From the NCBI GenBank assembly GCA_022747635.1, contig JAKTNV010000075.1, forward strand, positions 496,001-560,000: a DNA stretch of 64,000 nucleotides. Direction: 5' to 3'. This DNA comes from Hetaerina americana. Its lineage: Eukaryota; Arthropoda; Insecta; Odonata; Calopterygidae. The position numbers and the translations under genes were made by a program. Positions 11,422 to 20,700 of the stretch are shown one piece after another. The notes under the pieces are model-generated. The model saw nothing but the letters and a program-made list of their open reading frames with translations, did not search any database and was not told where the DNA came from. The first letter of the stretch is position 1. Every line of letters begins with the position of its first letter.

Positions 11422-12034
11422 GGAGGGACCTGAGACCGGAACAGACAGAACGGGGTGGGAGTCCCAAGGGAGCCAGCGCAGTGAGAAGATCCTCGCTCTC
11501 CCAAAGCTACCTGTTGGCGCAGTGAGGATATCCTCGCCCCCAGGCTTTTCGCTCACCAGGACCAAAGCAACCGGACGGATGCCGCGTCCACCGCGCCGCC
11601 TCCCAGCGCCAACCGAGCTCGACGCCGCACGAAGGACCGACCCGCCGCGACGCCGCCCCGCTGCTCCGACACTCGACCACCAGCACCTCCGACGACAACC
11701 CCGGGATCATCGCCGACCCGCGAGGACTACCGGACCTGGTTGGCCGAGGCCGCCCTTCCTACGTGGCCGGTGCTAAGTTTCCTGACGCCGCCCACACCGC
11801 AGTACCGCCTCCGGCCCCTGGACTCTCCAAGGACGCCCTACGCAGAGGTGCCGAGGCTGCCCCTATTTGGCTCGCCGGACCGTCGGGCTCCCGCGACCAG
11901 CCAGAAGCCGGACAGGACCCCGGCCGCCATCCAGCTGCTGGAGCTGCACCGGACTCCACGCGCCCTTCAGGCAAACGACATTCGACCTTCTCCCTGGGAG
12001 AAAGTCCCCTTTACTGTTATCCTGTACTGGACGG

Positions 12035-12040
12035 AATAAA
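12035..12040 (+). terminator. Polyadenylation signal AATAAA in the F LTR
   Basis: AATAAA lies about 620 bp after the TATA box. The functional one for the element transcript would be the copy in the 3' LTR at 14401-14406. Confidence 0.7.
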
Positions 12041-12182
12041 CGCCCTTCGGGGTAATCAACGGAACAGCGGGGAGGTTTATTTTCTCCAGCAACCCCAGCC
12101 CTTGCCTGGGCAGAATGCTCACTCGCTCTCGCGTTTCGGGGCGGGTCGCACAGCCAACCCCGGACGCCAGCGACGCGACAAT

Positions 12183-12193
12183 TGGCGCCCAAC
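12183..12193 (+). other. Primer-binding site of F, tRNA-Lys type
   Basis: TGGCGCCCAAC begins two bases after the LTR end. It is complementary to the 3' end expected of a tRNA-Lys (ending GGGCGCCA). The following bases depart from the textbook Lys site. Confidence 0.7.
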
Positions 12194-12216
12194 TAACGGG
12201 GACTACGACTAGCTGC

Positions 12217-13332
12217 ATGGAGAGCAGCTGGGATCCACGGGCCCCTCTGACTGACGACGCCCGGCAACCAGCGACCAGTGTCCCACAGACCCCACCGAGG
12301 GACGACGCCTCTACTTCGGCAGGCGAGATGGACAACGGTCGCGGAAATCCACCAGACACCCAGTCGGTTGACACCGAACAGGGAGACGTTTCCACCATGG
12401 CGACTCAGCCCATCAATGGAACACTCGCTGCAACCATCACGGCTCTTCCGAGAGAGCCTTACCAACACTCGGTGGCGCCCAACCTAACTCGCACCCGCAC
12501 CAGGGACCAATGCGAGACTCCAAACTGCAGTGGTGTGGGGGAACACCTGATCTCCTGCGCCTGCTGCCACCATTGGTTTCACCATCTCTGCCTAGGATGG
12601 AGGGACGAAGCCAGGGACACAAGTGGTCTACAGTTTGTGTGCGGAAGATGCACCCTGCCGCAGCAACGCAGCCGCCCACAGCTATCCTCTCCGGAACCCG
12701 CCTTCCGGACACCGTGGCCGGAGTTTTTCGGGAGAGAAGCAGAGGACCCAGAAAGGTTCCTAAGAGATATGGAAGCGGCATTTCGGGATGACCAACTACC
12801 AACGACATGGTGGGTCCGCAGGGCGGAGTAACAACTCCAGGAGGAAGCACGGCGATGGTGGACACCGTACCGGGAGTTCTCTCTGACCTGGGGAGACTTC
12901 AAAAACAGGCTTCGGGGACGTTACGACACTCCAGCCCAGAGAGCGCTTATACAATCCAAACTATTTGGAAGTACTCAAGCACAAAAGGAAAGCGCGGAGA
13001 TGTTTATCCTGAAGAAGCTGCAACTGTTTAAAAGATTATTCCCGGACGGGAACCAAGAAACCATTTTGCCGACCTTAATAGAACAGCTTCTGCCACGGAT
13101 AAGGCAAATGCTGCGCGCCAGCCCACCAAAAACCACGGAAGAATTAATACGGCTAGCAAGCGCCATCTCAGCGGACCAGGCCGAGGACACCAGCCAAGGC
13201 CGACCAGCAGGAGCACCTAAATGCAGATTTTGTCCCGGACATCACTTCCATCGGGACTGCCCCGAAAATCACGCGGGAAACGAGAGGGCGGGAAAATACC
13301 AGACCCCTTCAAACCCGCCCCAGCACCCATAG
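12217..13332 (+). pseudogene. F gag-like protein with N-terminal PHD finger; one in-frame stop
   Basis: The frame from the ATG at 12217, the first after the primer site, is 372 codons with a single TAA at codon 205 (12829-12831). Residues 99-145 hold a C4HC3 set: C99, C104, C114, C117, H122, C125, C142, C145. W120 lies two residues before the His, as in PHD fingers, although the first Cys pair spacing (x4) is unusual. A Gag core follows, with FLRDMEAAF before the stop and WWTPYREFSLTWGDFKNRL after it. A knuckle-like CRFC...H...DC lies at 336-348. Gag would form the particle; the PHD finger could bind chromatin or act as a structural zinc module. The stop makes this copy inactive unless read through. 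An upstream ATG at 12115 is in frame but within the LTR. Confidence 0.82.
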
Positions 13333-13406
13333 GGGTCACACATCCCACGGAAACGGGCCCAGAAACAACCTGGCGCTCGCTCTTCGTAGCGGGTTTTGCG
13401 CCAACT

Positions 13407-13420
13407 GGGGAGGGGTGGGA
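13407..13420 (+). other. Polypurine tract of F
   Basis: A 14-base run of G and A with a single T directly abuts the TG of the 3' LTR. It is the expected primer for plus-strand synthesis. Confidence 0.75.
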
Positions 13421-14546
13421 TGATGTGCGCCTACTGTGGCCAAAGCCCGCTCCACAGAGCGAAGACAATTCAAATCTCCCGGCAACGGAGAATCTTCCCC
13501 TCCACCCGCGCTCCGATGCAATAGGGGGAGAGTCTGCCACGTGGAGAGCGCGACGTCACAATGTCACGTGGTCTCCCCTCCCCCGGAGTCCCCTCAGCGC
13601 TCGCCCATTGGGTACCGCCAGGGCATGTGAGCGATACGTCACAATGTCACGTGGTCTCCCCTCCCCCGGAGTCCCCTCAGCGCTCGCCCATTGGCTACCG
13701 CCCGGGCCAGGGCAGGTATATAAGGAGGGACCTGAGACCCGAACAGACAGAACGGGGTGGGAGTCCCAAGGGAGCCAGCGCAGTGAGAAGATCCTCGCTC
13801 TCCCAAAGCTACCTGTTGGCGCAGTGAGGATATCCTCGCCTCAGGTGCACTCTCCCTCTCCCCCCCAAGACGCTACCTGGTGGCGCAGCGAGGAAATCCT
13901 CGCCCCCAGGCTTTTCGCTCACCAGGACCAAAGCAACCGGACGGATGCCGCGTCCACCGCGCCGCCTCCCAGCGCCAACCGAGCTCGACGCCGCACGAAG
14001 GACCGACCCGCCGCGACGCCGCCCCGCCGCTCCGACACTCGACCACCAGCACCTCCGACGACAACCCCGGGATCATCGTCGACCCGCGAGGACTACCGGA
14101 CCTGGTTGGCCGAGGCCGCCCTTCCTACGTGGCCGGTGCTGAGTCTCCTGACGTCGCCCACCCCGCAGTACCGCCTCCGGCCCCTGGACTCTCCAGGGAC
14201 GCCCTACGCAGAGGTGCCGAGGCTGCCCCTATTTGGCTCGCCGGACCGTCGGGCTCCCGCGACCAGCCAGAAGCCGGACAGGACCCCGGCCGCCATCCAG
14301 CTGCTGGAGCTGCACCGGACTCCACGCGCCCTTCAGGCAAACGACACTCGACCTTCTCCCTGGGAGAAAGTCCCCTTTACTGTAATCCTGTACTGGACGG
14401 AATAAACGCCCTTCGGGGTAATCAACGGAACAGCGGGGAGGTTTATTTTCTCCAGCAACCCCAGCCCTTGCCTGGGCAGAATGCTCACTCGCTCTCGCGT
14501 TTCGGGGCGGGTCGCACAGCCAACCCCGGACGCCAGCGACGCGACA
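13421..14546 (+). repeat. 3' LTR of F, 1126 bp
   Basis: It is nearly identical to the 5' LTR except for the ~65-bp extra block near 13840-13905 and scattered substitutions. The high GC content creates several long but meaningless open frames across it. TATA lies at 13717-13723 and AATAAA at 14401-14406. Confidence 0.95.
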
Positions 14547-14550
14547 ACGT

Positions 14551-15289
14551 GCCGTTTGAGAAAAAGGAGTGTATGATTTTGGTAAGGTAGATGGATATGT
14601 CAGTTTGGAGCAGTTTCTGTATCAGCCCAGTATGCCAGACCTTGTCAAAAGCTCTTTGTTGATCAAGGAACACTACTTGGGTGTTCTTGTGGATATTGAA
14701 GCCGAAAGAGATTTGTTCAACCAGTCTTGTTATTTGTTGAGTAGTGGAGTGGCGATGGCAGAAGCCAATTCGTTCAGGTCTGATTAGATCTAGTGCCGAA
14801 ATTTCCTCTTGTAGCCGGTTGAGGATGCATTATTCCAGGACCTTGCCCATGCAGGGGAGCAGGCTAATTGGTCTGTAGTTTAATATATCAGAAGGATTTT
14901 TATCGGGTTTTGGAATGAGTATTATTTTTGCCTTTTTCTACGCCTTTGGGAAGTATGATTGGGAAAGGCAGGAGTTGAGGATGGAGAGTAGGTGCTTGGA
15001 AAGGTTTTGGAAGGTTTTTAAGGTGAAGGTTGGAGATTTGATCAGGGCCCGGTGATGACTTGGTTTTGGAGTGGGAGAGAATGGAGTGGAGTTCTTGAGG
15101 AGTAATTTCGGGGAATGGGGGTGATAGGCAAAGTGACAGGCTAGAGATGCTGTCCAACGCTTCTGAGTCCAACGATGATCTATTGTCGTTTTTGAATATG
15201 CAATTGAGGGAGTCGGCAAAGGCATTTGCTTTGTCGCTGTCATCATATACTTCTTTCCCATTATAAAGTATTGGCAGGGTGGGTAGCAT
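14551..15289 (-). pseudogene. Family D ORF2, RT N-half and linker
   Basis: Minus-strand frames give a linker (LPILYNGKEVYDDSDKANAF), an RT start block (PGPDQISNLHLKNLP) and, in a different frame close to the F insertion, FLDQQRAFDKVWHTGLIQKL. The last is the RT A-motif region with its catalytic Asp. Frameshifts fall near 14950 and 14700. It joins the palm at 11116 once F is removed. Confidence 0.82.
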
Positions 15290-15474
15290 TTTCCTTCGCA
15301 GACAGCGGGCTAGGGTCCAAACTGAATTTTCCTTGTGGGAGAGTGAGCTTATTTTGTCATTTCAGGTTTTATCCCTGTCTTCTAATTTTGGAAGTTACTA
15401 GATTTCAGAGTGCACAGAAGCGGTTTTTATCTTGGCGTAGATGAGCGCGTTGCCAGAGGGCTCTGGCCTTGTTC

Positions 15475-15877
15475 CTAAGTGAGATCAGGTGCAAGATATC
15501 TGGAAGGAAGTGTGGGACCAGCGATAGAGGCTGGAGAAGGAGGATAGCAGAAGCAATGAATGACGTCGGTTAAGGAGTTTGTAAAGTCTTGAGCCGCTTT
15601 CTCTATACTGACTGGAGTGCTAGTCAGAGAAGGGACAAGGGTAATGGCCAAGCAGTTCTCTTTAAATAGTTTCCAGTTAACTCTTCTACTAGGTTCTGGT
15701 TGTATAAAGGAGAGGGTAGGAACGCAGAAAAATATGGGGCAGTGGTCGGAGGCTGAGTTATCTAGGCTTAGGATTTGAAATGCAATATCTGAAGATGAGG
15801 TAACTACATCCAGGATATCGGAGGAATGAGGGTGATGGTGAAAGTGGGTAGGGAAAGGTGGTGAGTGGATGGAGAGA
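15475..15877 (-). pseudogene. Family D ORF2, endonuclease C-half
   Basis: The minus strand encodes SSDILDVVTSSSDIAF and NSASDHCPIFFCV. The SDH is the catalytic Asp-His pair of the endonuclease. The block begins right at the A3 target duplication, and its N-half lies on the other side of A3 at 21634. The stretch between 15290 and 15475 is linker with weak coding similarity and stops. Confidence 0.85.
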
Positions 15878-15890
15878 TTATTGGTAAAAA
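15878..15890. repeat. Target site duplication of A3 (13 bp), second copy at 21621-21633
   Basis: TTATTGGTAAAAA occurs on both sides of A3. Removing A3 and one copy restores the endonuclease region of D. Confidence 0.95.
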
Positions 15891-16489
15891 ACCCCCCGCG
15901 GGTAGGGGGATAGAGAATACTCCCGCAGTATCCCTGCTTGTCGTAAGAGGCGACTAAAAGGGCGGGGAGAAAACCCCGAAAACAAACCCCAAGCCAGCAA
16001 GGGATGCGTCCGGACAGTGCTGTGGATCCACTGTCTGTGAGCGGCCATACCATCTGGCCTGCGATCCGCCCAGGTGTTTGCCGTGCCTGGAGACCCGTAA
16101 GGGAGAAAAGGGGATCCTGGAGGGTGAGCTTTCTGGTTCCCAGCAGGGTGTCGGATGCCCTGTATGGACCGGGGAGTGATACCCCTTTTCGGCCCCGGAT
16201 TTCGTGTAAACGGGAGGCCGGGAGCTAGCCACTCCCGGTCAATCGGCTTCCGTCGCGTTTTCGCTCCGGTGGCGAGTGCCAAGGTTGTGGGGGTCTGCGT
16301 AGGGAGGTCGGAGATGTAAGGGTTTTGGTGGGCCCTTGCACCGAAGATCCACCCCGAAACAGACAACCACTCCAGAAGCGCTATATCCCTCGAGTTAGCC
16401 CTGGCGACCGCTCCGGTTTGGCGGAGCGGCGTCCCAAATGTGTGGCTCCGTGGCGGGTGGGGAGGCCGAGGGACGAATTATTTATTATT
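15891..16489 (+). promoter_or_regulatory. A3 5' UTR with structured leader
   Basis: The first ~80 bases contain interlocking complementary segments: GGGATA (15907-15912) with TATCCC (15929-15934), CTCCCGC (15920-15926) with GCGGGGAG (15962-15969, one bulge), and a GTCG/CGAC hairpin (15940-15954). This leader is present in A3-A7. No TATA box is seen, so an internal promoter, as in other non-LTR elements, is likely. A 74-codon upstream ORF (16004-16228) is open in all five copies, but its differences are mostly amino-acid changing. Confidence 0.7.
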
Positions 16490-17656
16490 ATGGAGGAAAA
16501 ACCCTTTCCACCACTAAAAAGATCCCGTCCGGACACCGGCGGGGGAGAAAAGTGCATAGGCGCATGTAAGCGCTATTTAATTATGTCGTGCATAAAGGAA
16601 GGTGAAACCTTGAAAAAGGTTTCTCCTTTCTTAATTCGCAGAGTTTTGTCACAGATTGTGCCTGGGGACCCAAAGAGCGTGAAGAAGCTCCGGGATGGTA
16701 CACTTCTTATAGAGACCCTGAACGATACACAAAGCGATAAACTGCTTGCTATGGGAATGCTCCATGACATTCCGATTAAGGTGGAGGTGCACCGCACTCT
16801 TAACACCTGTCGGGGAGTCATCAGTCACTACGACCTCCTATACGTGGACATGGAAGAAATCAAGAGAGAAATGTTCTCTCAGGGAGTGACTGACTGTCGT
16901 CGACTCACCACAAGGCGCAACGGAGAAAACGTAAACAGCACCTCCGTGATCTTGACGTTTGCGCGTGATAGACTACCCGACAAGGTGTTTGTGGGCTATG
17001 AATCGGTACCAGTGAGGCCATTCATCCCAAATCCCGTGCGTTGTTTCAAATGCCAACGGTTCGGCCATGTCGCGTCGCGCTGCGAGGGTAAGGCCACCTG
17101 CCCGCGCTGTGGCAAAGACGCGCACGAGGATAAAGAGTGCTCTTCGGAACCTCTTTGTGTCAATTGCGAGGGTACACACCCAGTGTACTCTCGTGATTGC
17201 CCGAAGATGAAAGAAGAGAGGAAAGTCATGGAGATAAAAACCCTTGAAAAAATCCCATATGCGGAAGCGAGGAGAAAATACAGGGCGCTAATCGCTCCAA
17301 CTTTCTCCCGGTCCTTTGCTTCCGTTGCAACCACGCAATGTGTAAAGTGTACCATCGCCACGCAGACGGAGATACCGAAAGAATCCCCAGTTGAAAACAC
17401 GCAAGTGCCTAAACCCAAAAGGGTGAAGGATGGGAAGAGTAAGGTGGACAAGGAGCCACCTACTCCTGTGGGCCCTTCAAAGAAGAGCCCACAGAAAACC
17501 ACCAAGGGGAACACGCCAAAAGGGCGTGAGAATACACCTTCCCCGCCGCCTCCAGTGAAGCCAAAGAAGCCGGAGGTAATTGAAGAGGACCAGAGTATCT
17601 CCGATACTGAGGTCTTCGCAAACGAGTGGAAGAGGAAACATCGCTTCAAGCGATAA
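16490..17656 (+). CDS. A3 ORF1, Gag-like RNA-binding protein with three CCHC knuckles
   Basis: The protein is 388 aa from the ATG at 16490. An in-frame upstream ATG at 16325 is less likely, because the region between belongs to the variable 5' UTR. Residues 1-184 form a mixed helical/strand region with no motif I can name. Knuckles lie at C185-C198 (CX2CX4HX4C), C204-C217 and C223-C237. The C-terminal third is rich in Lys and Pro. I-clade ORF1 proteins coat the element RNA and form RNP particles in the cytoplasm. ORF2 starts 86 bases downstream. Copies in A4, A5 and A6 have the same length (1167 bp with stop), which supports the start. Confidence 0.92.
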   Translation: MEEKPFPPLKRSRPDTGGGEKCIGACKRYLIMSCIKEGETLKKVSPFLIRRVLSQIVPGDPKSVKKLRDGTLLIETLNDTQSDKLLAMGMLHDIPIKVEVHRTLNTCRGVISHYDLLYVDMEEIKREMFSQGVTDCRRLTTRRNGENVNSTSVILTFARDRLPDKVFVGYESVPVRPFIPNPVRCFKCQRFGHVASRCEGKATCPRCGKDAHEDKECSSEPLCVNCEGTHPVYSRDCPKMKEERKVMEIKTLEKIPYAEARRKYRALIAPTFSRSFASVATTQCVKCTIATQTEIPKESPVENTQVPKPKRVKDGKSKVDKEPPTPVGPSKKSPQKTTKGNTPKGRENTPSPPPPVKPKKPEVIEEDQSISDTEVFANEWKRKHRFKR

Positions 17657-17742
17657 CCTCAATAGAGTTGGTCATCTCCCTTTTTAGTCATCTTATTTAT
17701 TTATATATTTATTTATTTATTTATTTTAACTGAACACTTTAA
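17657..17742 (+). other. ORF1-ORF2 spacer of A3, ATTT-repeat rich
   Basis: The spacer is dominated by TTTA/ATTT repeats. Its length is 82 (A6), 86 (A3) and 90 bp (A4, A5), steps of one tetranucleotide. ORF2 translation must cross it, by reinitiation or internal entry. Confidence 0.7.
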
Positions 17743-20700
17743 ATGTGTTCCATTCTGCAGTGGAACTGCAATGGCTTTTATCGGCACAAGGAGGAGCTGG
17801 CCATTTTAATCCAAGATTTTAAACCCTCTTGTATTTGTCTCCAAGAGACCCATTTTAAGGCTGAAGATAAGGGTATTTTGAAGGGGTTCACTGTTTTTAG
17901 AACGGATGACCTAAGTGGCCAACGAGCCCAAGGGGGAGTAGCAGTTGCGGCCCGTGAGGCCCTTTACACCTCGCGAGTCCAACTGAACTCTCCATTCCAG
18001 GCCGTCGCTGTCACGGTGCATACCCCTGAGAGGATGACGTTATGCAACGTTTATCTGCCAGAGGGTGCACCGGTGACCCGCCTGAACCTTGAAGCCCTTG
18101 TCCACCAGCTTCCTCAGCCGTTCATTTTGATGGGAGATTTTAATGCCCATGATCCTCTCTGGGGAGGGCCAGAAACCCAAAGCAATAGGAGAGGTCGAAT
18201 TTTATCCAACTTTATTGAGGATTTTAACCTGTTTTTATTAAATAGCGGCGAAAAAACCCGGTTTAACAGCTTTAATGGGGAATTCTCAGCAATAGATCTT
18301 TGTCTATGCTCGAGAAGTCTAGCCCCAAAGCTGAAAATGTCCACCCACAACGATCTCTGTGGGAGTGACCATTTTCCTCTTCTACTCGTTAAAGAAGACT
18401 CTTCGCCCACCATTTCAAAACCTCCGGAAAAGTGGCGTATTAACCGTGCGGACTGGCCACTTTTCAAGCGTACGTTTACATATAAACACGACGCAAGTTT
18501 CGACGCGTTGCACAACGTCGATAAACTAAGTTCAACGCTGTTGGCGGCAGCTACGAAAAGTATCCCTCGTACGTCCGGGAACATTAATCGAGCTCCTGTC
18601 CCTTGGTGGAACGGGGAATGCGACCGGGCGATTCGGGCGAGGAAAAAAGCACTGCATATTTTTAGAAAATATCCCACGGCAACTAATCTGGCATCGTACC
18701 GCCGCCTGAGAGCGCGAGCTCGAAGGGCCGTGAAGGAGGCCAAGAGGGCTTCCTGGATAGAATACGTCTCTACCATCAACCATCGCACGCCACTTGGTCA
18801 GGTATGGGACAAAGTGAAGAAAATCTCCGGGTCAAAGGGCTCATTTGTCATCTCGCCATTGCTTGTTGCTGGCCGGGTGGTTAATTCACCTGCCGAAATA
18901 AGCAACATATTTGCCAGTCAGTTCGCGGCCAATAGCAGTGACGAGGGCTATACCGCGGACTTTGTGTACAGGAAGAGGCGATGCGAGAGAGTCCCTCTCA
19001 AATTTGGTGCAGGTCCTACACGGGAATATTACAATGAGCCTTTCACGTCCTGGGAGCTTAAATCCGCCATCGAAGACTCCCATTACACCTCGCCAGGGGC
19101 GGACGAAATCCACAACGCATTTCTCCGGAACATTCCGGAAACTGCGATTGGGGAGGTCCTAAATACCCTCAACCAACTTTGGAACGAGGGCAGTTTTCCA
19201 AATGCCTGGCGAGAGTCCATCGTGATACCAATCCCAAAACAGGGCAAGGACCAAAATGACCCGAACAACTACCGTCCCATATCTCTCACCAGCTGCCTGT
19301 GCAAGGTGATGGAACGGATGGTAAACCGACGTCTCATGTGGTGCTTGGAGAGTCGACACCTGCTCTCCGACGCTCAGTGCGTCTTTCGGCGTGGCAGGTC
19401 CACGACAGACCATCTGGTGCGCACTGAGAACTTCATCCAGGAAGCCTTTCTCCAACGTCAACACGTCATAGCAGTCTTCTTCGACCTGGAGAAGGCCTAT
19501 GATAGTGTGTGGCGATGGAGAATCCTCAACACGCTCCACAAGTGGGGATTTAGAGGCAACATGGCCCTATTTATCAGAAATTTTTTAACTAACCGCCTTT
19601 TTAAAGTAAGGACTGGGAAGCACTTATCCCGATCTTTTACACAGGAGAACGGGGTACCCCAGGGTTCAGTACTGAGCGTGACGTTATTTGCCATCGCCAT
19701 CAACGACGTGGTGGAATGCATCAATGCCCCGGTGATGGCATCGCTCTATGTGGACGACCTAGCCATATTTTGCCGGTCGACACGACTGCCAAACGCTTCC
19801 AGGCAAGCCCAGGTGACTCTAAACAAACTGGGAGAGTGGTCGCGAAAGAACGGATTTCGTTTCTCCATGGAGAAAACGAAATGCGTGCACTTTCACCGTC
19901 TTCGCGGTTACCACGTTACCCCGACCCTAACCCTGTTGGGTAGGATTCTTCCATTTGTGGAGTCCGTCCGCTTTCTCGGCATGATCCTGGACCAAAAGCT
20001 GAACTGGCGGGAGCATATCCGCGTGTTACGCGAGAGGTGTCGCCAAACCCTCAACGTTTTAAAGTTTTTAACTCACTCCACTTGGGGAGCAGACCGCACC
20101 ACCATGCTTTTATTGTACAGAGGCTTGGTGCGATCCAAATTGGACTATGGTTCCATAGTTTATTCCTCAGGACGAGAGTCTTACTTGAGACCACTCACAT
20201 GTGTCCACAATGCTGGGATACGGTTGGCCACCGGGGCATTTAGAACAAGCCCAGTCCCAAGCCTACTTGCAGACGCAGGGGAGCCTCCGTTGGAAACCCG
20301 CAGGATGATTTTAATGGGCAACTATGCCTGTAAAATTTTATCAGAGACAATCCACCCTTGTCTTAACATAGTTTTTAACCAACGGTTTTTAGACTTATTT
20401 AACAGGCGGAGAAGGGCAACTAGACCCTTTGCCGTTCGTTTTAATGATTTTATTAATGAGGTAAATTTTACATTTCCTCAAATATGCCCCGTCTCCTATG
20501 CTAAGTATCCGCCTTGGTTAACACCAATGCCGGATATTAAACTCATTGCCAGTGCACGCCGCAAAGCCAAAACGACCGATTCCGAATACCAGCAGCTCTT
20601 CAGTGCCGTCCTCAGCTCACTTTCTGACTTTGTCCCAGTCTACACCGACGGGTCAAAGTCAGAATCTGCGTGTGCCTATGCAGTCGTGTCCCACTACCAT

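Larger units (their letters stand above)
11121..12180 (+). repeat. 5' LTR of F, 1060 bp, GC-rich
   Basis: It starts TGATGTGCGCC and ends GCGACGCGACA. It carries an 83-bp tandem duplication, a TATA box and an AATAAA. It lacks a ~65-bp block present in the 3' LTR, which is flanked there by repeats of a sequence like GGCGCAGTGAGGATATCCTC. The difference is most simply a slippage or recombination loss after insertion. Confidence 0.95.
11121..14546 (+). mobile_element. F: gag-only LTR retrotransposon inserted in family D
   Basis: A 3.4-kb element has two long direct repeats (11121-12180 and 13421-14546) with TG...CA ends, a primer-binding site right after the 5' LTR, one gag frame, and a purine tract right before the 3' LTR. 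No protease, RT, RNase H or integrase is present in the 1.24-kb internal region. It is a non-autonomous element that would need enzymes from a relative, probably a Gypsy-type element. It interrupts the RT of D. Confidence 0.93.

Noticed and set aside
13221..14405. A 394-codon open frame on the plus strand across the 3' LTR of F
   Set aside because: It begins in the last codons of gag in another frame and runs through the LTR. GC-rich LTR sequence is open in several frames, no motif is present, and the matching 5' LTR frame is much shorter.
15891..15970. A canonical HDV-like ribozyme at the family A 5' end
   Set aside because: Only two bases separate the second stem strand from the closing strand of the first, so P3 and L3 cannot form. 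It is kept only as a structured-leader hypothesis.
16996..17649. A 217-codon minus-strand frame opposite A3 ORF1, repeated in A4 and A5
   Set aside because: Same reason: a shadow of the knuckle-bearing ORF1, with no start context or motif of its own.
18114..18788. A 224-codon minus-strand frame opposite A3 ORF2, repeated at 32124, 35875 and 44763
   Set aside because: It is the mirror of the endonuclease/linker coding region. It recurs only because the copies are recent. The sense frame has all the motifs.
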